Source: Cupriavidus sp. BIS7
GTDB taxonomy: Bacteria; Pseudomonadota; Gammaproteobacteria; Burkholderiales; Burkholderiaceae
Assembly (NCBI RefSeq): GCF_000292345.1
Contig: NZ_ALOU01000049.1
Location: forward strand, 1 to 64,000
Reading direction: 5' to 3'
DNA: 64,000 bases
Below, piece by piece: positions 19,091-30,486 of this stretch. The notes beneath the pieces are model-generated. The model worked only from the letters and a program-made list of their open reading frames with translations, did not search any database and had not been told where the DNA came from. The stretch's first letter is position 1. The number at the start of each line of letters is the position of its first letter. The translations under genes were made by a program, and so were the position numbers.

Positions 19091-19561
19091 ATGAATCTGA
19101 ACGCAACGTTTTTTGCGCAGATGGTCGTGTTCTTCATCCTGTGGTGGGTTGTTGCCAAATTCATTTGGCCGCCGCTGGTGAAGGCGCTCGACGAACGCGC
19201 AAAGAAGATCGCCGATGGCCTCGCCGCTGCCGAAAAGGGCAAGGCGGAGCTTGAACTCGCCAACAAGCGTGTGGACCAGGCCATGGCCGAAGCCCGCACC
19301 GAAGGCGCGCAACGTGTGGCTGACGCTGAGAAGCGCGCCCAGGTAGCCGCCGACGAGATCAAGCAGAACGCCCAGGCAGAAGCCGCACGCATCATCGCCC
19401 AGGCCAAGGCCGAGGCAGAACAGCAAGTGACCCGCGCGCGTGAATCGCTGCGCGACCAGGTCGCAGTGCTGGCCGTGAAGGGTGCAGAGCAGATCCTCAA
19501 GCGTGAAGTGAACGCGCAGGTGCACGTAGACCTGCTCAATCAACTCAAGGCTGAGCTCTAA
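19091..19561 (+). CDS. atpF: ATP synthase Fo subunit b
   Basis: This 156-residue protein is half of the peripheral stalk. A single N-terminal membrane helix ([21 protein letters not shown]) is followed by a long charged helix rich in Ala, Glu and Lys that dimerises and holds subunit delta. The length equals the E. coli protein. It stands 2 bases before atpH. Confidence 0.96.
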   Translation: MNLNATFFAQMVVFFILWWVVAKFIWPPLVKALDERAKKIADGLAAAEKGKAELELANKRVDQAMAEARTEGAQRVADAEKRAQVAADEIKQNAQAEAARIIAQAKAEAEQQVTRARESLRDQVAVLAVKGAEQILKREVNAQVHVDLLNQLKAEL

Positions 19562-19563
19562 TC

Positions 19564-20106
19564 ATGGCTGAAACCGCAACCATTGCCCGTCCCTACGCTG
19601 AGGCGCTGTTCCGCGTCGCAAGCGAAGCCGGTGCAGGCAACCTGGGTGCATGGTCTGAACTGGTGTCGGAGATGGGGCAGGTTGCCGCCAACCCCGACAT
19701 GCAGGCGCTCGCCACCGATCCGAACGTTCCCGAAGCAAAGCTTGAGGAAGTGTTCATGTCGGTGCTGAAGAGCCCGGTCAACGACGAAGCACGCCGCTTC
19801 GTGAAGCTGCTGGTGGAAAACAACCGCCTGACAGCGTTGCCGGAAATCGCCGAGCAGTTCCATGCGCTCAAGAACGCCCGCGAGGGCTCGTCCGATGTCG
19901 AGATCACCAGCGCTTTCCCGCTGGAGACTTCGCAACTGAACGATCTGGTCGCCGCACTCGAACGCAAGTTCGGCCGCAAGCTGTACGCAAAGGTGGCGGT
20001 GGACCCGTCGCTGATCGGTGGCGTGAGCGTCAAGGTCGGCGACGAAGTGCTCGACACCTCCGTGCGCGCGCGCCTGGCTTCCATGCAAGCCGCGCTGACC
20101 GCCTGA
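19564..20106 (+). CDS. atpH: ATP synthase F1 subunit delta
   Basis: This 180-residue protein links the top of F1 to the b-subunit stalk. It begins with [14 protein letters not shown], and its C-terminal [26 protein letters not shown] motif is the family signature. It begins 2 bases after the atpF stop, so translation is coupled. Confidence 0.96.
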   Translation: MAETATIARPYAEALFRVASEAGAGNLGAWSELVSEMGQVAANPDMQALATDPNVPEAKLEEVFMSVLKSPVNDEARRFVKLLVENNRLTALPEIAEQFHALKNAREGSSDVEITSAFPLETSQLNDLVAALERKFGRKLYAKVAVDPSLIGGVSVKVGDEVLDTSVRARLASMQAALTA

Positions 20107-20145
20107 CCGCAACGGCCGACGGATTGAAGAATTAGGAGCATTGTG

Positions 20146-21687
20146 ATGCAACTGAACCCCTCAGAAATCAGCGAGCTGATCAAGTCCCGTATCTCGGGTC
20201 TTGGCGCCGACGCTGAAGTGCGCAACACCGGCACGGTGATCTCCGTGACCGATGGTATCTGCCGCGTGCACGGCCTGTCTGGCGTGATGCAGGGCGAGAT
20301 GCTGGAATTCCCGGGTAACACCTTCGGCCTGGCACTGAACCTCGAGCGTGACTCGGTGGGTGCCGTGGTGCTGGGTGACTACGAACACATTTCGGAAGGC
20401 GATACGGTCAAGTGCACCGGCCGCATTCTGGAAGTGCCGGTTGGCAAGGAACTGCTGGGCCGCGTGGTGAACACGCTGGGTCAGCCGATCGACGGCAAGG
20501 GCCCGATCAACGCCAAGGAAACGGACGTGATCGAGAAGGTGGCTCCGGGCGTGATCGCGCGTCAGTCGGTGAGCCAGCCGGTGCAGACCGGCCTGAAGTC
20601 GATCGACGCGATGGTGCCGATCGGCCGTGGCCAGCGCGAGCTGATCATTGGCGACCGTCAGACCGGCAAGACCGCCGTGGCTGTCGACTCGATCATCAAC
20701 CAGAAGGGCAAGGGCGTCTACTGCGTGTACGTGGCAATCGGCCAGAAGGCTTCGACGATCGCCAACGTGGTGCGCAAGCTGGAAGAGCACGGCGCGATGG
20801 AATACACCGTCGTCGTGGCCGCCGCCGCGTCAGACTCGGCCGCCATGCAGTACCTGGCTGCCTACGCCGGCTGCACGATGGGCGAGTACTTCCGCGACCG
20901 CGGCGAAGACGCGCTGATCGTTTATGACGACCTGACCAAGCAAGCCTGGGCCTACCGCCAGGTGTCGCTGCTGCTGCGCCGCCCGCCGGGCCGCGAAGCC
21001 TACCCGGGTGACGTGTTCTACCTGCACTCGCGTCTGTTGGAACGTGCTGCCCGTGTGAACGAAGACTACGTCGAAAAGTTCACCGACGGTGCCGTCAAGG
21101 GCAAGACCGGTTCGCTGACCGCGCTGCCGATTATCGAAACGCAGGCCGGCGACGTGTCCGCGTTCGTGCCGACCAACGTGATCTCGATTACCGACGGTCA
21201 GATCTTCCTGGAAACCGACCTGTTCAACGCCGGTATCCGCCCCGCCATCAACGCCGGTATCTCGGTGTCGCGCGTGGGTGGTGCTGCGCAGACCAAGGTG
21301 GTGAAGAACCTGTCCGGTGGTATCCGTACCGACTTGGCCCAGTACCGTGAACTGGCTGCGTTTGCGCAGTTTGCTTCGGACCTGGACGACGCCACCCGCA
21401 AGCAGCTCGAACGCGGCCGCCGCGTGACCGAACTGCTCAAGCAGGCGCAGTACCAGCCGCAGCAGGTGTGGCAGCTGGCCGCGTCGCTGTTCGCAGCCAA
21501 CAACGGCTTCCTCGACAACGTGGACGTCAAGGACATTCTGCAGTTCGAGAAGGGCCTGCACGACCATCTGAAGACCAAGTACGCCGACCTCGTCAACCGC
21601 ATCGAAGACACCAAGGTGCTGTCGAAGGAAGACGAGCCCGCCCTGCGTGCCGCGATCGAGGATTTCAGGAAGTCCGCCGCGTTCTAA
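20146..21687 (+). CDS. atpA: ATP synthase F1 subunit alpha
   Basis: This 513-residue subunit forms the non-catalytic nucleotide sites of F1. The N-terminus [15 protein letters not shown], the P-loop GDRQTGKTA near residue 169 and the [17 protein letters not shown] motif near residue 365 are all present. The length is the same as in E. coli. I choose the ATG at 20146, with AGGAG upstream, over the GTG one codon earlier. Confidence 0.98.
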   Translation: MQLNPSEISELIKSRISGLGADAEVRNTGTVISVTDGICRVHGLSGVMQGEMLEFPGNTFGLALNLERDSVGAVVLGDYEHISEGDTVKCTGRILEVPVGKELLGRVVNTLGQPIDGKGPINAKETDVIEKVAPGVIARQSVSQPVQTGLKSIDAMVPIGRGQRELIIGDRQTGKTAVAVDSIINQKGKGVYCVYVAIGQKASTIANVVRKLEEHGAMEYTVVVAAAASDSAAMQYLAAYAGCTMGEYFRDRGEDALIVYDDLTKQAWAYRQVSLLLRRPPGREAYPGDVFYLHSRLLERAARVNEDYVEKFTDGAVKGKTGSLTALPIIETQAGDVSAFVPTNVISITDGQIFLETDLFNAGIRPAINAGISVSRVGGAAQTKVVKNLSGGIRTDLAQYRELAAFAQFASDLDDATRKQLERGRRVTELLKQAQYQPQQVWQLAASLFAANNGFLDNVDVKDILQFEKGLHDHLKTKYADLVNRIEDTKVLSKEDEPALRAAIEDFRKSAAF

Positions 21688-21761
21688 CTGCGCAAATCCC
21701 CGATACCGCCGCCGCGCCTGGCTGACGCCGGCGCGGCGCTGGTTCGGACGGAGAGGAAGAT

Positions 21762-22637
21762 ATGGCCGGAACGAAAGAAATTCGAACCAAGATCAAGAGC
21801 GTGCAGAACACGCGCAAGATCACCAAGGCGATGGAGATGGTCGCCGCATCCAAGATGCGCAAGGCGCAGGAACGGATGCGCAATGCCCGTCCCTACGCTG
21901 AGAAAGTGCGGAATATCGCGGCGCACCTGGCTTCGGCCAATCCCGAGTTCAAGCATCCGTTCATGGTGGCACGCGACGTCAAGCGCGCCGGCATGATCGT
22001 GGTGACGACCGACAAGGGGCTGTGCGGCGGCCTGAACACCAACGTGCTGCGTGCGGTGACCCACGAACTGAAGACCCTGCAAGGCCAAGGCGTGGACGTG
22101 CAAACGACCGCCATCGGTGCCAAGGGCATGCAGTTCCTGGGCCGCATCGGCGCGAAGGTGCTCTCGCATGTGGTGCAACTCGGTGACACCCCGCATCTGG
22201 AAAAGCTGATCGGTGCGATCAAGGTCCAGCTCGACGCCTACACCAATGGCGAAATCGATGTGGTGTACTTGGCCTATACCAAGTTCATCAACACGATGAG
22301 GCAGGAACCGATTGTCGAGCAACTGCTGCCGCTGGCGGCCGACAAGCTTGCCCAGACCGAAGATGAAAAGCGCGCCTACTCGTGGGATTACATCTACGAG
22401 CCCGACGCCCAGACCGTGGTGGAAGAGCTGCTTGTCCGCTACGTCGAAGCGCTGGTGTACCAGGCCGTGGCCGAAAACATGGCGTCGGAACAATCCGCGC
22501 GCATGGTGGCCATGAAGGCTGCTTCCGACAACGCCAAGAACGTGATTGGCGAACTGCAACTGGTCTACAACAAGACCCGTCAGGCAGCGATCACGAAGGA
22601 ACTGTCGGAAATCGTCAGCGGTGCCGCTGCGGTCTAA
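21762..22637 (+). CDS. atpG: ATP synthase F1 subunit gamma
   Basis: This 291-residue protein is the rotor shaft inside F1. It begins with [20 protein letters not shown] and ends with [35 protein letters not shown], both strongly conserved. The [12 protein letters not shown] stretch near residue 80 is the family signature region. It follows atpA by 74 bases. Confidence 0.97.
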   Translation: MAGTKEIRTKIKSVQNTRKITKAMEMVAASKMRKAQERMRNARPYAEKVRNIAAHLASANPEFKHPFMVARDVKRAGMIVVTTDKGLCGGLNTNVLRAVTHELKTLQGQGVDVQTTAIGAKGMQFLGRIGAKVLSHVVQLGDTPHLEKLIGAIKVQLDAYTNGEIDVVYLAYTKFINTMRQEPIVEQLLPLAADKLAQTEDEKRAYSWDYIYEPDAQTVVEELLVRYVEALVYQAVAENMASEQSARMVAMKAASDNAKNVIGELQLVYNKTRQAAITKELSEIVSGAAAV

Positions 22638-24074
<1,437 letters not shown>

Positions 24075-24083
24075 GCAGCGCCT

Positions 24084-24164
24084 TTCGCCTTCATGCGCCG
24101 TTGCGGCTGCGCGGCCGAAAGTCAGACTACGGTCTGCGGCAGTCGCAAACGGACTGAAGGCGAA
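24084..24164 (+). promoter_or_regulatory. Inverted repeat between atpD and atpC
   Basis: TTCGCCTTCA (24084-24093) is a perfect complement of TGAAGGCGAA (24155-24164) and encloses 61 bases that can fold further. It occupies most of the unusually long 144-base spacer between atpD and atpC and could affect relative expression of subunit epsilon. Confidence 0.4.
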
Positions 24165-24218
24165 GTACTTGCTTCCTGATTTCTGGAGGCAAACGCTCTT
24201 CTGGAGAAAGGATCTTAT

Positions 24219-24635
24219 ATGGCAACCATTCTTGTAGACGTCGTCAGCGCGGAAGCGTCGATCTTCTCCGGTCAGGCGAAGTTCGTGGCGCTGCCGGGCG
24301 AGACGGGTGAACTGGGTATTCTGCCGGGCCACACGCCGCTGATTACCCGCATCCAGCCGGGCGCAGTGCGCATCGAGAAGGAAGACGGCGGCGAAGAGTT
24401 CGTTTTCGTTGCCGGCGGCATTCTTGAAGTCCAGCCCCAGCACGTCACTGTGCTGGCCGATACCGCAATCCGCGGTAGCGATCTGGACGAAGCCAAGGCT
24501 CATGAAGCCAAGCGCGCGGCCGAGGAACTGCTGCAGAACCAGAGCAGTGATCTGGATCTGGCACGTGCCCAGAGCGAGCTTGCTGTGGCTGCTGCGCAGC
24601 TTGCTGCAATTGCCCGCCTGCGTCGTAAGAAGTAA
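24219..24635 (+). CDS. atpC: ATP synthase F1 subunit epsilon
   Basis: This 138-residue subunit couples gamma to the c-ring and inhibits ATP hydrolysis. The N-terminal beta-barrel shows [20 protein letters not shown] and PLITRIQPG, and the C-terminal helical hairpin is present ([18 protein letters not shown]). The length is the same as in E. coli. It is the last gene of the operon and is followed by a terminator. Confidence 0.97.
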   Translation: MATILVDVVSAEASIFSGQAKFVALPGETGELGILPGHTPLITRIQPGAVRIEKEDGGEEFVFVAGGILEVQPQHVTVLADTAIRGSDLDEAKAHEAKRAAEELLQNQSSDLDLARAQSELAVAAAQLAAIARLRRKK

Positions 24636-24682
24636 GCATTTGAGTAGTACTGCCGCGCTGTTGTTTTTTGGGCGCGGCAATG

Positions 24683-24711
24683 AAAAAGGCAGCCGTATGG
24701 CTGCCTTTTTT
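24683..24711 (+). terminator. Intrinsic terminator of the atp operon
   Basis: GGCAGCC (24688-24694) pairs with GGCTGCC (24699-24705) across GTAT, with five A residues before and six T residues after. It could work in both directions. Confidence 0.92.
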
Positions 24712-24746
24712 GTAAGACGGGCGCTATATTTCGTGGCCTGGACCAC

Positions 24747-24781
24747 AAAAAAAAGCGCGCGGGCCGGGGAGGCTCCGCGCG
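24747..24781 (-). terminator. Minus-strand intrinsic terminator
   Basis: Read on the minus strand, CGCGCGGAGCC pairs with GGCCCGCGCGC across TCCCC and is followed by eight T residues. A further perfect 9-bp inverted repeat, GCCTGGACC (24736-24744) with GGTCCAGGC (24826-24834), encloses it. A strong terminator in this orientation implies a minus-strand transcript from the spacer. Confidence 0.75.
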
Positions 24782-24839
24782 GACGGGAAAATCCCTTCGA
24801 GGGGTCAATTCGAAGGAACGGGTTCGGTCCAGGCTACTC

Positions 24840-24956
24840 TTACACGCGCTTCGGAGTGTTCTCTCCGCATCTTGCGCACTGGTCTTCCTGGTTCTCCGGA
24901 TCAGTCAGAATCGGCTGATCCGGATGAATCGGGTTACTGCCTAAGGCTTTCTTCAA
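24840..24956 (-). CDS. Possible 38-residue small protein, or non-coding RNA, on the minus strand
   Basis: A minus-strand frame of 38 codons starts at a TTG at 24956 and ends with TAA at 24840. The product contains NPIHPDQPILTDPENQEDQ followed by CARCGENTPKRV, a credible polar protein with a CxxC pair. AAGGGGG lies just before the TTG, but only one base separates them, which is tight. A -35-like TTGACG lies upstream near 24993-24998 and a strong minus-strand terminator lies downstream (24747-24781), so the stretch looks like a complete mini-transcription unit. The hairpin TCCGGATCAG/CTGATCCGGA (24895-24924) lies inside it. It may instead be a structured small RNA. I do not recognise a family. 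Confidence 0.35.
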   Translation of the reverse strand: MKKALGSNPIHPDQPILTDPENQEDQCARCGENTPKRV

Positions 24957-25346
24957 GCCCCCTTATTTTTCAATGCTTTAGCGGCGGGGGCACGTCAAAC
25001 CGAACGTCGGTCTGTCAATGCATTGTGGGGGAAACTTCCGGCGATGGCAGTAACAAAATGTATCGTTTTGAAAGAAGATGAAAGGCCGGGGCGCATAAAT
25101 ACGGCGTTTTGCACACTTTTTGGCGTTGCTGAAAGCGTTTTCACGACGATTTCTGGCATTATCTGTGGCGTCAAATGTTAAGACATTGACGCGATAGTGT
25201 ACTGAATACATTACGTTTTTTCCCGGGGACCGCTCGGCTATCCCCACTTTCGCGGGATAAAGAAATCCAGCACGCGGATTTTGTGTTCGGTAGCGCATTC
25301 AGCGTTACGATTCGAAACGGTTCGCAAAGCGATTCCCCACTCATCA

Positions 25347-26303
25347 ATGGCCATCGATCCCCAGCTACTTGCCTATTACCGCCGAATGGCGGACCACTAC
25401 GCCAACCAGTCTGTTCCAGACGATGCCGCCGGACGCCGCGCACGCTTCGTGGACATTGCTGCGCAATCGCAATTGCCTGACCCCGATGGCATGAGCGTGA
25501 CGGAACTTACGATTCCGGTCGAAGGCGGGTCTCTGGCAGTGCGGATGTTCCGGCCCGCCAATGTCACGTTGCCGCGCCTGATCGTCTACTTTCATGGCGG
25601 CGGGTGGGTTGTAGGCTCGCCGGGGACACACCACACCGTTGCCGCGCTGCTGGCCGAGGATACTCAGTGCGCCGTTGCCAGTGTCGACTATCGGCTGGCG
25701 CCGGAGTTTGCCTTCCCCACCCCGTGCAACGACGCGATCGCCGCAGTACAGTGGCTTGCCGCGAAACGTGCCGGGCTGGATGTCGCCCCCGATTTCCTCG
25801 CTGTAGCCGGGGACAGCGCCGGCGGGCATCTTGCAGCCGTGGCCGCGCGGGCTGTCAACGAAGCGAGTGCTGCAGCGGTTGTACAGGCCCAGTTGCTGAT
25901 CTATCCGGTAACCGCGCCATTGCTGACCACCGAAAGCTATCGCGCGTTCGCGCAGGGGCCCGGCCTTACGCGTGAAGAGATGGCGTGGTTCTGGACCCAG
26001 TTCATCGGCTCGGATGCACTGGCGCGGGGCGCGGAACAGAATGATCTGCGCATTCACCTGATGGCCTCTCCACCTGCGCAGTTACCGCCTGCCAGCGTGG
26101 TGGTCGTTGCCGCCAATGATGTACTCCGGGACGATGGCCTGGCGTATGCCGATTTCCTCGTGCGTCATGATGCACCGGTCATCACGATCGAGGCCAGCGG
26201 CATGACGCACGGTTTTGCGCGCCTGCAACCGGATGTCCCGCGTGCACGCGAGTGGATGCGCCGCGCCGCCGAATCATTTGCAAGCGTGCTCGACGACATC
26301 TGA
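25347..26303 (+). CDS. Alpha/beta hydrolase, hormone-sensitive-lipase-type esterase (family IV)
   Basis: This 318-residue cytoplasmic esterase shows the family IV oxyanion motif YFHGGGWVVGS near residue 78 and the nucleophile elbow GDSAGG near residue 155. The acid residue lies in NDVLRDDGLAYA near residue 256 and the catalytic His in GMTHGFARL near residue 286. It should hydrolyse short-chain esters; the physiological substrate is unknown. I chose the ATG at 25347 because the conserved part begins there, although no strong ribosome site precedes it. It lies between the atp operon and hemE and shows no functional link to either. Confidence 0.9.
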   Translation: MAIDPQLLAYYRRMADHYANQSVPDDAAGRRARFVDIAAQSQLPDPDGMSVTELTIPVEGGSLAVRMFRPANVTLPRLIVYFHGGGWVVGSPGTHHTVAALLAEDTQCAVASVDYRLAPEFAFPTPCNDAIAAVQWLAAKRAGLDVAPDFLAVAGDSAGGHLAAVAARAVNEASAAAVVQAQLLIYPVTAPLLTTESYRAFAQGPGLTREEMAWFWTQFIGSDALARGAEQNDLRIHLMASPPAQLPPASVVVVAANDVLRDDGLAYADFLVRHDAPVITIEASGMTHGFARLQPDVPRAREWMRRAAESFASVLDDI

Positions 26304-26391
26304 ACCGGCGTTGTCGGAATCGTCGATATCACGGTCCAGGCGGCTTTGGCGGCCGGCCATCCCGTAGAATGGCGGTCTCAAGAGGATGACC

Positions 26392-27495
26392 ATGACCGCA
26401 TTGCAGAACGACACCTTCCTGCGCGCGCTGCGCCGGCAACCTACCGAATACACGCCGCTCTGGCTGATGCGCCAGGCCGGCCGCTATCTTCCCGAGTACA
26501 ACGCTACACGTGCACGTGCCGGAAGCTTTCTCGGACTGGCGAAGAATCCGGCTTATGCGACCGAAGTTACGCTGCAGCCGCTCGATCGTTACCCGCTAGA
26601 CGCTGCGATCCTGTTCTCGGACATCCTCACCGTACCCGATGCGATGGGGCTTGGCCTGTCGTTCGCACAAGGCGAGGGTCCGCGCTTCGCGCATCCGCTG
26701 CGCACGGAAAGCGACGTGGCCAAGCTTGCCGTGCCGGATATGGCTTCGCTGCAATATGTGTTCGACGCCGTCAGCGAGATTCGGCGCGCCCTGGTACAGG
26801 ACGGCCGTCAGCGCGTACCGCTGATCGGCTTCTCGGGAAGCCCGTGGACGCTCGCTTGCTACATGGTTGAAGGTGGCGGCTCGGACGATTTCCGCACGGT
26901 CAAGGCCATGATGTACGGCCGCCCGGACCTGATGCACCGAATCCTCGAGATCAACGCCCGTGCCGTTGCGGCGTATCTCAACGCGCAGATCGAAGCGGGT
27001 GCCCAGGCCGTGATGGTCTTTGACACCTGGGGCGGCGCTCTGGCGGACGGCATGTACCAGGAGTTCTCGCTCGCGTATATGCGTCAGGTGCTGCAGGGTA
27101 TCAAGCGCGAGCACGACGGCCAGCAGATCCCGGTCATCGTCTTTACCAAGGGCGGCGGTATCTGGCTCGAGGAAATCGCAGCGATCGGCCCGGACGCCAT
27201 CGGTCTGGACTGGACCGTGAACCTCACGCAGGCGCGTCGCCGCACCGGCGACCGTGTGGCACTGCAGGGCAATATCGATCCGACGGTACTCTTCGCGCCC
27301 GAAGCAGCGATTCGTGCACAAGTTCGCAATGTGCTCGACAGTTACGCGGCTGCAGGCGGCAGCGACGGTCATGTGTTCAACCTCGGCCACGGCATTTCGC
27401 AGTTCACGCCGCCGGAAAGCGTGGCTGTGCTGGTTGACGAGGTCCACAGCCATAGCCGCAAGCTGCGTACCGCGCAGGTTGCACCGGCTGTCTGA
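26392..27495 (+). CDS. hemE: Uroporphyrinogen decarboxylase
   Basis: This 367-residue enzyme removes four carboxyl groups from uroporphyrinogen III to give coproporphyrinogen III in haem synthesis. Signatures are [15 protein letters not shown] near residue 22 and [19 protein letters not shown] near residue 145, both as in known HemE. The ATG at 26392 is preceded by AGAGG with 6 bases between; the ATG two codons earlier abuts that motif and is unlikely. Product flow continues to HemN, encoded at 57 kb. Confidence 0.96.
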   Translation: MTALQNDTFLRALRRQPTEYTPLWLMRQAGRYLPEYNATRARAGSFLGLAKNPAYATEVTLQPLDRYPLDAAILFSDILTVPDAMGLGLSFAQGEGPRFAHPLRTESDVAKLAVPDMASLQYVFDAVSEIRRALVQDGRQRVPLIGFSGSPWTLACYMVEGGGSDDFRTVKAMMYGRPDLMHRILEINARAVAAYLNAQIEAGAQAVMVFDTWGGALADGMYQEFSLAYMRQVLQGIKREHDGQQIPVIVFTKGGGIWLEEIAAIGPDAIGLDWTVNLTQARRRTGDRVALQGNIDPTVLFAPEAAIRAQVRNVLDSYAAAGGSDGHVFNLGHGISQFTPPESVAVLVDEVHSHSRKLRTAQVAPAV

Positions 27496-27996
27496 AGCGT
27501 GCGTTTTCCCTGCGGCGCAGCGATTTGTCCGCGTGACGCCATCGCTGTGTCGCCGACGGCTCTATCGGAAAGCTGTCAAGTAAACTATTTGCGAAATTTC
27601 GCCAAAAAGGTGCCGGGTCCTTGCTGTCAAGGCTTGACTTATGCACACCGATAGGTTTGCCGCACCGCACGAGCGGGTTACCCCTTAACTCAGTTGGGGG
27701 GTGTTTGCAACCCATTGATTCATAAGGATTTGAATCTGCCGGGAACAATGGTGTAAGGCCGATGAAAGCCTTGATTTGTGCGCCTTCGCGGGAACTTGAT
27801 GCGACTTTTCAACAAAGTTATCCACAGGTGTGACAGCGAACGTGGAAAACCAGCCATGGATCATCGACTTAGGGTCACATTTCAAGATTTACTTTAAGTT
27901 GATGTTGCGCCGCACACAGAATCTCCTCAAGGTTTCGGCCACGCTTGCCATGCACAACCATCGCGCAGCCGTACTGCACCAAGAAGGGGGTGTCTG
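27496..27996. other. 500-base spacer between hemE and priA
   Basis: No gene was found. It holds a perfect 12-bp palindrome GCGAAATTTCGC (27591-27602) and one perfect DnaA-box sequence TTATCCACA (27818-27826). One isolated box does not make an origin. Its base composition is clearly AT-richer than the flanking genes, which suits a regulatory region. Confidence 0.5.
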
Positions 27997-30291
27997 ATGA
28001 CAGTTGCGGAAGGGGCTGTGGCAAAAGCGTTACAAGTTCCCGGTGACGATCTGGCCCCTGGCATCGTTCGTGTTGCGATAGACACGCCTGCGGACGATTG
28101 CTTTGACTATCTGGCAGGTGAAGATGTCCGGCCGGGCGACTTGGTGGTCGTGCCGTTCGGAAGGCGCCATGTCATGGGTGCTGTGGTTGAGCGCGCCAGC
28201 GAATCCAGTGTGCCGGCCGATCGCATGCGCCCAATCGCAGGCCATCTCGGCTGGATGCCCGCGCTTAACGCGGACTGGATTGCGCTTGCCCGCTTTGCGG
28301 CACGCTACTACCATCGCCGCCTTGGCGAAGTGATGCTGCCGGCGCTGCCGCCGTCGCTGCGGGACCCACAGGCTTGGGAGCGTCTGGAGCAGCGCGCCCG
28401 AACCACGCAGTACCGGGTACGCCCCGCGCAAGCCGAGGCGATGCTCGCAGCCATTCCAGCGCGTGCGCGGACCGTGCATGCCCTGGCCACGGCCATCACC
28501 ACCGCACCGGACGGATTACGGCTGAGCGAGGCGCGCGACCTTTGCACTGCTGCCCCGGCGCGGCTGGCCGAGTGGGAGGAAGCGGGCTGGATTACAAGCA
28601 CACACACTGACCGTCCGCTGCTCGAAATCGCCCCACAACAAGCCCCATCGATCGCACCGCCGCTGCATCACGCCCAACGCGAGGCTGTGGACGCGATCAG
28701 CGCGGCGCACGGTTTTGCGGCTTTCCTGCTGCATGGCGTGACGGGAAGTGGCAAGACCGAGGTCTATCTCCATGCCATCGCCGCTCGTCTGGCCGAGGAC
28801 CCGACCGCCCAGGTGCTGATGCTGGTCCCCGAGATCAACCTCACGCCGCAACTGCAGGCGCGCATCGCCGAGCGCTTTCCGCAGCAGCCTCTCGCCGTCC
28901 TCCACAGTGGCCTGGCCGATCAGGAGCGCAGCCTGCAATGGCTGGCGGCCCATCGCGGCGAGGCTCGCATCGTGCTTGGCACGCGCATGGCCATCATGGC
29001 ATCGCTGCCACACCTGAAGCTGATCGTTGTCGACGAAGAGCACGATACGTCCTACAAGCAGCAGGAAGGCCTGCGCTATTCGGCCCGCGACCTGGCGGTG
29101 TGGCGTGCTAACCAGCTAGGGATTCCGATCGTCCTTGGTTCCGCCACGCCCTCAATGGAGTCCTGGCACCGTGCCGAGCAGGGCGCCTACCGCAAGCTGG
29201 TGCTGCGCGAGCGGGCGCAGGCCGATGCCGCGCTGCCGTCAGTCAGGCTGATCGACCTGAACCATGAACACCAACGCCAGCGCCATCTGTTCGAGGGGCT
29301 GTCCGTGCCGCTGCTCGATGCGATCCAGCAGCGCCTCGACCGCGGGCAGCAAAGCCTGCTGTTCCTGAACCGGCGCGGCTACGCGCCAGTCCTGGCCTGT
29401 GACAGTTGCGGCTGGCTGTCAGGCTGCCCGCGCTGCTCGGCCTACCTGGTGCTGCATCGGCCCGAACGCCGACTGCGCTGCCACCACTGCGGGCTTGAGG
29501 CGCCAGTGCCGCATCATTGCCCCGACTGTGGCAACGTCGATATCGCCCCGCTGGGGCGCGGCACGCAGCGGATCGAGGAGGCGCTTGCCGCCCGGTTTCC
29601 GCAAGCGCGCATCGCCCGGATCGACGCCGACTCCACGCGGCGCAAGGGCAGCGCGCAGGCGATGTTCGACGACGTCCATGCCGGCGAGGTCGATATCCTC
29701 GTGGGTACGCAGATGGTGGCCAAGGGACACGACTTCCAGCGCGTGACGCTAGTCGGCATCGTCCATCCCGACGCCGCCATGTTCAGCCACGACTTCCGCG
29801 CCGCCGAGCACCTGTTCGCATCGCTGATGCAGGTATCTGGCCGGGCGGGCAGGGCGGGGCTGGGCGGCGAAGTCCTGATCCAGACGCGCTACCCGGATGC
29901 CCCGGCATTGCAGGCATTGGTACGCCATGACTATGATGGATTCGCGGCCAGCCAGTTGCGCGAGCGCCGGCAGGCGGGGTTGCCCCCGTTCGTCTACCAG
30001 GTGCTGGTGACGGCCGAGCACAGCCAGCTCGAGCGCGCCATCGCGTTCCTGCAGACCGCGCGCGATGCTGCCGACGCCTGTGCGATGGCGCCCGAGGTGC
30101 AACTGCACGATCCGGTGCCGATGTCGATGGTGCGGCTGTTCAACAAGGAGCGCGCACAAATGCTGGTGGAGGCTGGCTCGCGCCCGGTATTACAACGCTT
30201 TGTCAGTGAGTGGGTACGGACATTCGATGACGTGGCAGCCCGCGTCAAAGGGGTGCGCTGGCAGTTGGAGATTGATCCGCTACGCATTTGA
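27997..30291 (+). CDS. priA: Primosomal replication protein N' (PriA helicase)
   Basis: This 764-residue 3'-5' helicase reloads DnaB at stalled forks. The N-terminal DNA-binding part has IDTPADDCFDYLAG. The helicase core has Walker A GVTGSGKTEVYL near residue 251 and a DEEH box (VDEEHDTSYKQQEGLRYSAR) near residue 343. The zinc region with paired cysteines (CDSCGWLSGCPRCSAY and CHHCGLEAPVPHHCPDCG) begins near residue 468. The length is slightly above the 732 of E. coli. The ATG at 27997 follows GAAGGGGG. Confidence 0.95.
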   Translation: MTVAEGAVAKALQVPGDDLAPGIVRVAIDTPADDCFDYLAGEDVRPGDLVVVPFGRRHVMGAVVERASESSVPADRMRPIAGHLGWMPALNADWIALARFAARYYHRRLGEVMLPALPPSLRDPQAWERLEQRARTTQYRVRPAQAEAMLAAIPARARTVHALATAITTAPDGLRLSEARDLCTAAPARLAEWEEAGWITSTHTDRPLLEIAPQQAPSIAPPLHHAQREAVDAISAAHGFAAFLLHGVTGSGKTEVYLHAIAARLAEDPTAQVLMLVPEINLTPQLQARIAERFPQQPLAVLHSGLADQERSLQWLAAHRGEARIVLGTRMAIMASLPHLKLIVVDEEHDTSYKQQEGLRYSARDLAVWRANQLGIPIVLGSATPSMESWHRAEQGAYRKLVLRERAQADAALPSVRLIDLNHEHQRQRHLFEGLSVPLLDAIQQRLDRGQQSLLFLNRRGYAPVLACDSCGWLSGCPRCSAYLVLHRPERRLRCHHCGLEAPVPHHCPDCGNVDIAPLGRGTQRIEEALAARFPQARIARIDADSTRRKGSAQAMFDDVHAGEVDILVGTQMVAKGHDFQRVTLVGIVHPDAAMFSHDFRAAEHLFASLMQVSGRAGRAGLGGEVLIQTRYPDAPALQALVRHDYDGFAASQLRERRQAGLPPFVYQVLVTAEHSQLERAIAFLQTARDAADACAMAPEVQLHDPVPMSMVRLFNKERAQMLVEAGSRPVLQRFVSEWVRTFDDVAARVKGVRWQLEIDPLRI

Positions 30292-30322
30292 GCGGTGTAG
30301 TACAGCGCGTTGAAAGTGGCTT

Positions 30323-30397
30323 TGGTGCAACCTTTGCACCATGATCGAGCTAGGTGGTTGCACTAGGTTGCACCTCATAAATTTCCGAGAGTAAGAT
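30323..30397 (+). promoter_or_regulatory. putA promoter with PutA operator sites (GTTGCA)
   Basis: Three copies of GTTGCA, the recognition sequence established for E. coli PutA, lie here: TGCAAC (reverse orientation, 30326-30331), GTTGCA (30357-30362) and GTTGCA (30367-30372), the last two exactly 10 bases apart. A -35-like TTGCAC (30368-30373) and a -10-like TAAGAT (30392-30397) 18 bases apart overlap the last site. TGGTGCAA/TTGCACCA (30323-30341) also forms an inverted repeat. Repression of putA by its own product is strongly suggested. Confidence 0.65.
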
Positions 30398-30486
30398 CGC
30401 GCCAGCCCGGCTAGCTGGCCGGTACGCACACGCGTATCGCCGATGCTGCCAAACGATATTCAAGAAATCGCTGGAGAACCGCTCGC

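Larger units (their letters stand above)
24712..25346. other. Long spacer between atpC and the esterase gene
   Basis: This 635-base region holds a minus-strand candidate mini-gene with its own terminator (listed separately) in its left third. The right part, about 24960-25346, is locally AT-richer and shows no convincing gene. A weak promoter-like pair TTGACG (25186) and TACATT (25207) with only 15 bases between them lies before the esterase. Confidence 0.5.

Noticed and set aside
24735..24925. 6S RNA, SRP RNA or tmRNA in the atpC-esterase spacer
   Set aside because: None of the conserved sequence elements of these RNAs were recognised, and the genomic context does not match; kept only as an unnamed candidate.
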